DNA of 19,029 nucleotides from Mobilitalea sp. (GTDB lineage Bacteria > Bacillota_A > Clostridia > Lachnospirales > Lachnospiraceae), in contig JARKQP010000181.1 of NCBI GenBank assembly GCA_029974875.1, forward strand, positions 1-19,029, written 5' to 3'. Below the pieces are notes generated by a model. It saw nothing but the letters and a program-made list of their open reading frames with translations. It did no database searches and had not been told where the DNA came from. The position numbers and the translations under genes were made by a program. Below are positions 6,855-12,798 of the stretch, piece after piece. Every line of letters begins with the position of its first letter. Position 1 is the first letter of the stretch.

Positions 6855-7056
6855 TAATGAATATTCAGGCTTTAGCCGGACTGCACTGCCGAGGCTGGTA
6901 CCGCTTAGTATTTCTTCCTTGATGTTCATAGGCCTGATATGGTGCAGCTGCCAGAAATATCTGTTTATTACTACAGTGTTTCCGACGGTATCCTTGTGGC
7001 TTGGGATATGTGGATTCATTTTGGCAGGAATCTTATTTATACGGTCTGTCTATTGA
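6817..7056 (+). CDS. Possible second small membrane protein, overlapping the previous gene
   Basis: A 79-codon frame starts at a TTG inside the preceding gene and overlaps it by 38 nt in another frame. AGGAG at 6806-6810 lies 6 nt before the TTG, an ideal spacing, so translational coupling is plausible. The N-terminal part is basic (CIKRKS). Two predicted membrane segments follow: LSISSLMFIGLIWCSC and VSLWLGICGFILAGILFI. No family is recognised. Alternatively the real start lies after 6854 and has been lost. Membrane-like composition downstream of 6900 argues that the frame is genuine. Confidence 0.45.
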   Translation: MGQFPRCIKRKSNNEYSGFSRTALPRLVPLSISSLMFIGLIWCSCQKYLFITTVFPTVSLWLGICGFILAGILFIRSVY

Positions 7057-7134
7057 TACAAAGTTGCAGTATCCATGCCGCACCACTTTAATAAAAGGTC
7101 AGAAGAAAATAGATAAGAATTATTAAAAATAGAG

Positions 7135-7163
7135 TTGACAAATATATAATATAGTCATATACT
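7135..7163 (+). promoter_or_regulatory. Promoter of the radical SAM/ABC operon
   Basis: TTGACA (7135-7140) and TATACT (7158-7163) are separated by 17 nt. The predicted transcript starts near 7170 and carries a leader of about 128 nt before the first gene. Confidence 0.75.
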
Positions 7164-7169
7164 ATAAAA

Positions 7170-7270
7170 CATATTAAACATATAGAAATTATATGCAAAT
7201 AGAGATAGGACTGACTAGAAAACTAGAGGTTCCAAAGGCAGATCATAAAATCTGTCTTTGGAACCTTTTT
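7170..7270 (+). promoter_or_regulatory. Leader with attenuator hairpin before the radical SAM gene
   Basis: The leader contains a small stem CTAG-AAAA-CTAG (7215-7226). Immediately after it is a 16-bp stem (7228-7243 with 7250-7265, one G-T pair), then TTTTT. A terminator this strong between a promoter and its first gene means transcription is controlled by premature termination. The sensor part is only about 55 nt, too small for a TPP aptamer. A compact aptamer fused to the terminator, a protein antiterminator or a trans-acting signal are possible. The known HMP-PP (thiS-motif) riboswitch has such a terminator-embedded plan, but I could not check its consensus here. Confidence 0.7.
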
Positions 7271-7297
7271 GTTATTTAGCGGAAAGGAAGAGGAATT

Positions 7298-8551
7298 ATG
7301 GCGGAAGCAGAGTACGACAAGGAGTGGAGAAAAAAGGAGCTTAGCCTAAGAGAAGTAATTGAAAAATATCCCCACATCTCACCCTTTGTTATTATCAAAA
7401 CCGATGTACAGAGAAGAGGAGTTATCTTTACGGATGAAGCTTTAGAACGGGTTGATGAAACCATCCATCAGACAGTACATAGGAATTTTGCGGGAGAAAA
7501 AAATGATAAGACCCCCGTATCTTTATTACTTCGGGACGGAACCAGTGTCCTTACGGGAGGAACTTACCGGGGATTAGCAACCAAGAGGGATCCCTTCGTA
7601 GTAGATGTTGTTGATGGGAAGCTTGTCCTCACGGACAATGGCGAAGTATTTGAGGAGGTAGAATATTGGGAGAAGCCCGACTTCTACGACAAAGTAACCA
7701 GTAGCGGTAAGCCTATGTGGCAGGTCGCGTGGGCGAGACCACAACGGATTGATATCAATCCCAATCAATTCTGCCAATTTTGGGAGACTCCCGGCCATGG
7801 ATGTAAGTATTGTTCTATTGCGGCGGCTTATAAATCGAGTGACAAGGAGCAGTTTCTTTCCGTAGATGATATTGCTGAAACGGTAGCGGAGGCATTGAAG
7901 GAAAAAGGCAGGTATACCAGTGTTTTTCTGACAGGCGGGACTATTTTAGACGGAGAAGAATTACTGGATGAAGAGGTTGATTATTATATTGCCATTTTGA
8001 AACGCATTGGAGAAAATTTTGGCGGTAAGAGATTTCCAAGCCAGCTGATCGGTACTGCTTTCAATGAGCGGCAGCTAAAGAGACTGTACGGGGAAACCGG
8101 TCTGATGAGCTACACAGCAGATATCGAAGTATTAAATGAAGAAAAGTTCAACTGGATATGCCCCGGAAAGGCAGCGAAAATCGGCTATGGAGAATGGAAA
8201 GAGCGCCTATATAAAGCAGTAGGCATATTTGGAAGAGGGAATGTCAATACGGGTCTTGTGGTAGGGACAGAAATGGCGACACCCCATGGATTTAAAACAG
8301 AAGCTGAAGGAGTGGCAGCAACTCTGGCAGAAGCTGAAGAGCTGTGCAGGCATGGAGTCAGTTCGGTAGGCTGTGTTTGGACGGTAGCCCCCGGATCCAT
8401 CTTTTTTAACCAGAAAACACCGTCTCTGGAGTATTACGTCAGAATCTCAGAAGGATTGGACCAGCTTCGCAGAAAGTATGATATCAATGTAGACATGGAT
8501 AACTATCGCCGATGCGGTAATCACCCGGATACGGATTTGTCCAGAATCTAA
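7298..8551 (+). CDS. Radical SAM protein with CX9CX2C cluster motif
   Basis: A 417-residue protein; ATG at 7298 with a GGAAGAGG site. The cluster-binding segment FCQFWETPGHGCKYCSIAA places cysteines at residues 159, 169 and 172 (CX9CX2C instead of CX3CX2C). It is followed by strand-helix features of a radical SAM barrel: VFLTGGTIL (the GGE-like SAM-binding strand), FPSQLIGTAF, TADIEVLNEEKFNW, and NVNTGLVVGTEMATPHGF. An N-terminal domain of about 150 residues precedes the cluster. It would cleave SAM to a 5'-deoxyadenosyl radical. The substrate is unknown. It heads an operon with a PNPOx-like protein and an ABC importer whose binding protein belongs to the sulfonate/thiamine-precursor class, which suggests it acts on an imported small molecule. 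Confidence 0.85.
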   Translation: MAEAEYDKEWRKKELSLREVIEKYPHISPFVIIKTDVQRRGVIFTDEALERVDETIHQTVHRNFAGEKNDKTPVSLLLRDGTSVLTGGTYRGLATKRDPFVVDVVDGKLVLTDNGEVFEEVEYWEKPDFYDKVTSSGKPMWQVAWARPQRIDINPNQFCQFWETPGHGCKYCSIAAAYKSSDKEQFLSVDDIAETVAEALKEKGRYTSVFLTGGTILDGEELLDEEVDYYIAILKRIGENFGGKRFPSQLIGTAFNERQLKRLYGETGLMSYTADIEVLNEEKFNWICPGKAAKIGYGEWKERLYKAVGIFGRGNVNTGLVVGTEMATPHGFKTEAEGVAATLAEAEELCRHGVSSVGCVWTVAPGSIFFNQKTPSLEYYVRISEGLDQLRRKYDINVDMDNYRRCGNHPDTDLSRI

Positions 8552-8695
8552 GGAAGGTGAACAGGTTGAAAAAAGATTATTTTCAACCCTTCTATTTAGG
8601 CCTGTCTTAATTCATGGCAACAAATTTAAGGCAAAGCGCGAAAACTGCTGTATTAAGAACAGGTCATTAAAAAATTGAAAGGCGCAGGTGAAAGA
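8552..8695 (+). other. Intercistronic region with two hairpins
   Basis: GGTTGAAA (8564-8571) pairs with TTTCAACC (8581-8588). Farther on, GGCCTGTCTTAA (8599-8610) pairs with TTAAGAACAGGTC (8653-8665), with one bulged A and one G-T pair, closing a loop of about 42 nt. There are no T-runs, so these are probably mRNA stability or translation elements rather than terminators. Confidence 0.5.
8566..8610 (+). CDS. Possible 14-residue peptide between radical SAM and PNPOx genes
   Basis: AGGAAGG at 8551-8557 lies 8 nt before a TTG that opens MKKDYFQPFYLGLS and a TAA. Nothing else explains a ribosome site at this place, since the next gene starts 130 nt later with its own. The first hairpin spans the start codon. 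It could be a leader peptide, a peptide substrate for the radical SAM enzyme, or chance. Confidence 0.2.
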   Translation: MKKDYFQPFYLGLS

Positions 8696-9163
8696 ATGGC
8701 GGTTGTATTAAGTGATGATATTAAAGCCTTACTGCAGGAAGAAGATACGGTAAAGGCTGTCGCAAGTGTGGACAGGGATGGTAACCCCCATGTAACGTAT
8801 AAGGGTTCCCTTCATGTAAATAAAGACGGTAATTTAGAATTTTACGAGTTGATTGAATCCTCCCAGACTAACAAAAATTTAGTATCAAGTATCTGGTTTA
8901 CGCAAAAGGTTGCAATTAATATCCTGGGAAAGGATAAACGCAGTTACCAGATTAAAGGGATTCCCTATAAGGCTATTATTGCAGGAAGAGAATTCCAGAA
9001 GCATTACGAATTGGTTCAGGAACAGCTTGGCAGCATTGACCTGTCTACAATTTGGGTCATAGAGCCGGAAGAGGTAATAGAAGAATCCCTTGAAAAGAGG
9101 AGACTGGAAGAAGAAAAAGCACACCCCTTGCTGGGACATTTAGACCGCTGGGTTGTTAGATAA
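8696..9163 (+). CDS. Pyridoxamine 5'-phosphate oxidase-like (split-barrel, flavin-binding) protein
   Basis: A 155-residue protein. The ATG at 8696 is preferred because AGGTGA lies just upstream; a TTG at 8675 would add seven residues but has a poor site. The N-terminal pattern VKAVASVDRDGNPHVTYKGS, followed by LEFYELIESSQTNKNL and KVAINIL, is the split beta-barrel of the PNPOx/FMN-binding family; the C-terminus is charged (EEVIEESLEKRRLEEEK). Family members bind FMN, F420 or heme and carry out oxidations or reductions of small molecules. It is 145 nt behind the radical SAM gene and 20 nt before the ABC binding-protein gene. A redox partner role in processing the imported substrate is inferred. 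Confidence 0.75.
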   Translation: MAVVLSDDIKALLQEEDTVKAVASVDRDGNPHVTYKGSLHVNKDGNLEFYELIESSQTNKNLVSSIWFTQKVAINILGKDKRSYQIKGIPYKAIIAGREFQKHYELVQEQLGSIDLSTIWVIEPEEVIEESLEKRRLEEEKAHPLLGHLDRWVVR

Positions 9164-9183
9164 AGAAAGAGAGGGAATATGGT

Positions 9184-10248
9184 ATGAAGAAAAGGTTTTT
9201 AGCTATGCTGACTGTATTAAGCGTGATTGGATTAGCTGCTGTAGGGTGTCAAAAGTCAGAGGGGCAGACAACAGATACTGTTAAGCAGGAAACAAAAGCA
9301 GGTACAGAGAATGAAACGGCGGCAGTAACGGAGCAGCCAGAAGAAAAGCCGGATTATTCCGGGTTAGTGATCCGCCTGGCACACCAGCCGGGACATGCGC
9401 AGCCTTTAATAGCCCTGGAATTAGGATTATTTGAAGATGAATTTGCGGAGGATGGCATTACCGTGGAATTAAAGCAGTTCGCATCAGGACCTCCAATTAT
9501 TGAGGCCTTTGCAGCAGGTGAAGTTGATTTCGGACTGGTAGGCGACCAGCCGGCAATCCAGGGAAAGGCAAACAACCTTCCTATTAAGATCATTGGCACC
9601 TATGGTTCTACAGAAAAGGGAAACGCATTAATAGCAACAAAAGAATCAGGCATTAAATCCCTGGCTGATATCAAAGGAAAGAAAATTGGTTATACGGTAG
9701 GCAGCGTAGGGCATCAGTTATTATTAAAATTCCTGGAGGCCGAGGAATTGACGACAGAGGATGCAGAGCTGGTTAATCTATCCCCGGGTGATATTTATAC
9801 ATCCCTGGAAAGCAAAGCAATTGACGCGGCAGTTACCTGGGAGCCTTATATCACGAACAGTGTATCAACAGGTGTTGCAGATATCATCCAGGACGGAACG
9901 GGCTATAAATATAATGTCAATGTTATTATCGGCGATGAAAGCTTTATAGAGAAATACCCGGAGGTTGCAGCCCGGCTACTAAAGGTGCTCAATGAAGCAA
10001 AAGACTGGGCAAATGAAAATGAAGAGGAATCCCTGCAGATACTGGCAAAAGCCAGTGGCTTGGATGCATCTGTCTTTGCAGCATCCTTTGAAAAGTTTGA
10101 CCGCAGCGTATTCTTAGACCAAAAGAAAATTGACTCAATTAAAGAAACAGCTGCATATCTGAAGGAGCAGGGGACAATCAGAAGCGAAGTGGATGTAGAT
10201 TCCATTATTGATTTGTCAGTTCTACAGGCGGCTGGTATCACAGAATAA
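9184..10248 (+). CDS. ABC transporter substrate-binding lipoprotein, SsuA/ThiY (NMT1-like) family
   Basis: A 354-residue protein with a lipoprotein signal: basic MKKR, a hydrophobic core and the lipobox AAVGC with the acylated Cys at 22. A Thr/Glu-rich linker follows to about residue 55, then the periplasmic-binding fold. Typical motifs are VIRLAHQPGHAQPLIALELG, FASGPPIIEAFAAGEVDFGL (ligand-pocket loop), VGDQPAI, SLADIKGKKIGYTVGS, SLESKAIDAAVTWEPYI. This family binds aliphatic sulfonates, taurine, nitrate, or thiamine pyrimidine precursors (ThiY, THI5/NMT1 type). Sequence alone does not distinguish these. Being just upstream of the thi operon favours a thiamine-related ligand, but sulfonates cannot be excluded. 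It is anchored outside the membrane. Confidence 0.88.
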   Translation: MKKRFLAMLTVLSVIGLAAVGCQKSEGQTTDTVKQETKAGTENETAAVTEQPEEKPDYSGLVIRLAHQPGHAQPLIALELGLFEDEFAEDGITVELKQFASGPPIIEAFAAGEVDFGLVGDQPAIQGKANNLPIKIIGTYGSTEKGNALIATKESGIKSLADIKGKKIGYTVGSVGHQLLLKFLEAEELTTEDAELVNLSPGDIYTSLESKAIDAAVTWEPYITNSVSTGVADIIQDGTGYKYNVNVIIGDESFIEKYPEVAARLLKVLNEAKDWANENEEESLQILAKASGLDASVFAASFEKFDRSVFLDQKKIDSIKETAAYLKEQGTIRSEVDVDSIIDLSVLQAAGITE

Positions 10249-10256
10249 GAGGATAA

Positions 10257-11051
10257 ATGGTGAGTAGGTTAAAAAAAGGCAGTAATCATAAGACCCTAAT
10301 AAGAAAAGTTATTATGGGAGCAATTTTGCCCGTGATATTATTGGCTGCATGGGAATATTTCGGAAGAAATGGTGTCATCAACCAATCCATTCTTCCAAAG
10401 CCTTCTACCTTATGGGAGGCTTTGGAATATATGACCCTATCCGGGGAATTACAAAAGCATCTGCTGGTTAGCTTAATACGTGTTGCCAAGGGCTTTGCAC
10501 TAGGTGCCTGCTTAGGGCTGGTAGGGGGAGCTGCCATAGGCCTGTCGAAGACGGCCAGTGAACTTTTTGCTGCATTAATCGGGATACTGAGGCCGGTTCC
10601 GATTATTGCGTGGGTTCCAATGCTGATCCTCTGGATGGGGATTGATGAGGCTTCAAAGGAAACACTCATTGCCATTGGAAACTTCTGGCCTATTTTGCTA
10701 AATACCATCCGGGGTATCCAGAATGCAGATAAAAAGCTGCTGGAGGTTGCTTTCATCCTGGAAAAAAACAAAAAGCAAGTATTAACGAAGGTAATTATCC
10801 CGTCGGCACTGCCCTCTGTATTTACCGGTATCCGTTTAGGAATCGGTGCAGCGTGGTCCTGTGTAGTAGCAGCAGAAATGATAGCAGCCGCAAAAGGGAT
10901 CGGGTATCTGATTATGTACTCCCGGGAATTATCACAGCCGGATATTATGCTGGTAGGCGTATTCTCAATCGGTATCATTGGCCTTTTGATTGATGCGGTC
11001 TTAATCAGAATAGAGAAGCGGGTGCTAAGATGGAATGTAGTGGAAGAATAG
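10257..11051 (+). CDS. ABC transporter permease, SsuC/ThiX type
   Basis: A 264-residue integral membrane protein. The ATG at 10257 follows AGAGGA, which overlaps the upstream stop codon, so the genes are tightly coupled. About six membrane segments are visible, starting with IMGAILPVILLAAWEYF. The cytoplasmic EAA loop that contacts the ATPase reads LLEVAFILEKNKKQVLTKVIIPSALP; the usual central Gly is replaced by a charged KNKK stretch, while the terminal P..LP is kept. It would form the homodimeric channel for the substrate delivered by the preceding lipoprotein. Confidence 0.9.
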   Translation: MVSRLKKGSNHKTLIRKVIMGAILPVILLAAWEYFGRNGVINQSILPKPSTLWEALEYMTLSGELQKHLLVSLIRVAKGFALGACLGLVGGAAIGLSKTASELFAALIGILRPVPIIAWVPMLILWMGIDEASKETLIAIGNFWPILLNTIRGIQNADKKLLEVAFILEKNKKQVLTKVIIPSALPSVFTGIRLGIGAAWSCVVAAEMIAAAKGIGYLIMYSRELSQPDIMLVGVFSIGIIGLLIDAVLIRIEKRVLRWNVVEE

Positions 11052-11063
11052 AGGCATGGACAG

Positions 11064-11843
11064 ATGGGAGTTAATAAAAAATTAGTTATTAATCATGTGA
11101 AAAAGACCTTTCAGTTAGATGCCGGCAATCTGGAAGTGTTATCCGATATCGACTTAGAAATCGAGAGCGGGGAGTTTATTAGCATTGTAGGAGCCAGTGG
11201 ATGTGGAAAGAGCACGCTGCTCCGGATCATAGCCGGTCTGGAAACAGCCTCCGAGGGGGAAGTGAATATTGGGGATAGAAGGGTCGAAAGGCCTTCCGTA
11301 GAGACAGGAATGATTTTTCAGGAATCCAGATTGTTTCCCTGGCTGAATGTGGCACAAAATATTGAGTTCGGTATTCATAAGAAGCTGCCGAAAGTAGCTA
11401 AGAATAAGCTGATCAAGGCGCATGTTGATCTGGTAAAGCTGGATGGTTTTGAAAAGGCATTGCCCAGACAATTATCAGGAGGGATGCAGCAAAGGGTCAG
11501 TATAGCAAGAGCGCTGATTAACCAGCCCAGTGTACTGCTTTTGGATGAGCCCTTTGGAGCCTTGGATGCTTTGACCAGGATCAATATGCAGAATGAGGTT
11601 TTAAGGATATGGCAGGCGGAGCAAACCACAATGATCCTGATTACCCATGATATCGATGAAGCTATTTTTCTAAGCGACCGTGTTATCATTATGTCGGACC
11701 GTCCGGGTATCGTAAAGAAAATTATACCTGTGCCCATGGCAAGACCGAGGGACAGAAGCAGCTATGAGTTTGTGAAAATACGAAAAGAGATTTATTCGGA
11801 GTTTTTTGAGGACAGTAACATTGCGATTGATTATTATTTATAG
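11064..11843 (+). CDS. ABC transporter ATPase, SsuB/ThiZ type
   Basis: A 259-residue ATPase that powers the importer. Walker A GASGCGKST is at residues 43-51, the Q-loop at GMIFQESRLFPWLNV, the signature LSGGMQQR starts at residue 137, Walker B with the catalytic Glu is VLLLDEPFGALD, and the switch His is in ITHDIDEA. The FPWLNV and TRINMQ motifs are typical of the nitrate/sulfonate/thiamine-precursor class. It starts 12 nt behind the permease stop with a GAGG site. It completes a full importer and ends the operon. No terminator is evident before the next promoter. Confidence 0.93.
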   Translation: MGVNKKLVINHVKKTFQLDAGNLEVLSDIDLEIESGEFISIVGASGCGKSTLLRIIAGLETASEGEVNIGDRRVERPSVETGMIFQESRLFPWLNVAQNIEFGIHKKLPKVAKNKLIKAHVDLVKLDGFEKALPRQLSGGMQQRVSIARALINQPSVLLLDEPFGALDALTRINMQNEVLRIWQAEQTTMILITHDIDEAIFLSDRVIIMSDRPGIVKKIIPVPMARPRDRSSYEFVKIRKEIYSEFFEDSNIAIDYYL

Positions 11844-11978
11844 GCAAGCTTGATAAATTAATAAGAAACGTAGCCCAATTCATAGGAAAAAGTACTATTT
11901 GAATGTGATATTAACCTTTTGTCTTTGGAACCTATGATAATATCGCAGTAAGGAATATCGTAGTAATTCAATTAATGA

Positions 11979-12008
11979 TTGACAAACATAACCTGCGCAT
12001 ACTATAAT
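11979..12008 (+). promoter_or_regulatory. Promoter of the thi operon
   Basis: TTGACA (11979-11984) and TATAAT (12003-12008) with an 18-nt spacer, both perfect consensus. The transcript would start about 12015, just before the riboswitch. Confidence 0.88.
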
Positions 12009-12023
12009 TAGTCAAAATTAATA

Positions 12024-12108
12024 ATGTCGGGAGCTTGTGAACAGGCTGAGAGGAAACTGAAGTTTCGACCGTACCTGATTTGGGTAATGCCAACGTAGGG
12101 AATAACAT
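12024..12108 (+). promoter_or_regulatory. TPP riboswitch (thi box) aptamer
   Basis: The two invariant halves are present: CAGGCTGAGA (pyrimidine-binding J3/2 loop, 12042-12051) and the ACCTGATTTGG...AATGCCAACGTAGGGA arm (12073-12101) that binds the diphosphate. P1 can form between ATGT near 12024 and ACAT near 12105; TTGG/CCAA form P5. A short extra stem GAAACTGAAGTTTC lies between the halves. TPP binding is expected to favour the downstream terminator and shut off thiW-thiC-thiM-thiE-thiD. The GTACC of the aptamer arm is complementary to the GGTAC in the terminator, a possible antiterminator pairing. Confidence 0.93.
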
Positions 12109-12127
12109 GGATGTAGTATAATTTGTG

Positions 12128-12158
12128 GGATGTACCTTTGCTGGTACATCCTATTTTT
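12128..12158 (+). terminator. Riboswitch-controlled terminator
   Basis: GGATGTACC (12128-12136) pairs with GGTACATCC (12143-12151), a perfect 9-bp stem followed by TATTTTT. This is the expression platform of the TPP riboswitch. Confidence 0.9.
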
Positions 12159-12181
12159 GTGTAAAAACATGATTAATTTTA

Positions 12182-12197
12182 ATGGTTGGCCAACCAT
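12182..12197. promoter_or_regulatory. Perfect 16-bp palindrome upstream of thiW
   Basis: ATGGTTGGCCAACCAT reads the same on both strands and lies between the riboswitch terminator and the thiW ribosome site. It could be an operator or an mRNA hairpin. The ribosome site AAGGAG begins about 23 nt later. Confidence 0.45.
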
Positions 12198-12233
12198 AGT
12201 TGCTGTTCAAAACATTTTAAGGAGTGAGTAGTT

Positions 12234-12734
12234 ATGTCAGTGAAAAAGTTATCATTAGCGGGAATTTTAGTAGCCGTCGGAGTGCTTTGTTCTACCGTTT
12301 CCATTCCAATCGGGGTATCTAAGGTTTTTCCCATGCAGCATTTTATTAATGTGATTGCCGGGATACTTCTTGGATCGGTATATGCAGTAGGAATGGCTTT
12401 TGCCACCTCCTTACTGCGTAACCTCCTGGGGACAGGAAGCCTGCTTGCTTTCCCGGGAAGCATGTGCGGGGCTTTGCTCTGCGGTTTGTTATATCGATTT
12501 ACCCATAAAGTAAGCTTTGCATTTTTAGGTGAGGTAATTGGAACAGGTATTCTTGGCGCAATACTTGCCTATCCTGTCGCAGCCTTCTTTCTATCCAGTA
12601 CCCTGGCATTTTACGGCTTTATCCTTCCCTTTGGATTAAGTACAATTGCCGGTTCTATTATGGCGGTAGCATTTTTGGCTATCTTAAAAAAAACGGGTGT
12701 TATAAAGAACTGGATGAAGGAAGAGATTATCTGA
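12234..12734 (+). CDS. thiW: ThiW, thiazole-specific ECF transporter S component
   Basis: A 166-residue membrane protein; ATG with AAGGAG upstream. Motifs are VGVLCSTVSIPIGVSKVFPMQHFINVI, LRNLLGTGSLLAFPGSMCGALLCGLLY and IGTGILGAILAYPVAAFFL. The length and the PIGxSKxFPxQHxxNVI signature match ThiW. S components bind the vitamin precursor, here hydroxyethylthiazole, and need the shared ECF energising module (EcfA/A'/T), which is not in the window. It is first in the TPP-controlled operon. It supplies thiazole for ThiM, consistent with the absence of thiazole synthesis genes. Confidence 0.9.
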   Translation: MSVKKLSLAGILVAVGVLCSTVSIPIGVSKVFPMQHFINVIAGILLGSVYAVGMAFATSLLRNLLGTGSLLAFPGSMCGALLCGLLYRFTHKVSFAFLGEVIGTGILGAILAYPVAAFFLSSTLAFYGFILPFGLSTIAGSIMAVAFLAILKKTGVIKNWMKEEII

Positions 12735-12798
12735 TAAATTCCGAAGTAGAATTTGGTTATTTGAAATATAAAATTATAAGCAGGAAAGAGGTAAAACA

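Larger units (their letters stand above)
11844..12233. other. Regulatory intergenic region before the thi operon
   Basis: No gene is present in about 390 nt. It contains a 14-base word TGTCTTTGGAACCT at 11920-11933 that repeats the 3' side of the attenuator at 7253-7266, a promoter at 11979, the TPP riboswitch, its terminator, and a 16-bp palindrome at 12182. Confidence 0.8.

Noticed and set aside
7221..7236. AGAGGTTCC in the radical SAM leader as a preQ1 riboswitch
   Set aside because: It resembles the preQ1-I opening, but the following bases form a long terminator stem and the A-rich 3' tail of that aptamer is missing.
10286..10978. A 230-codon minus-strand frame across the ABC permease gene
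   Set aside because: The plus-strand gene has the EAA loop, membrane segments and tight coupling to its neighbours; the antisense frame has no recognisable motif.
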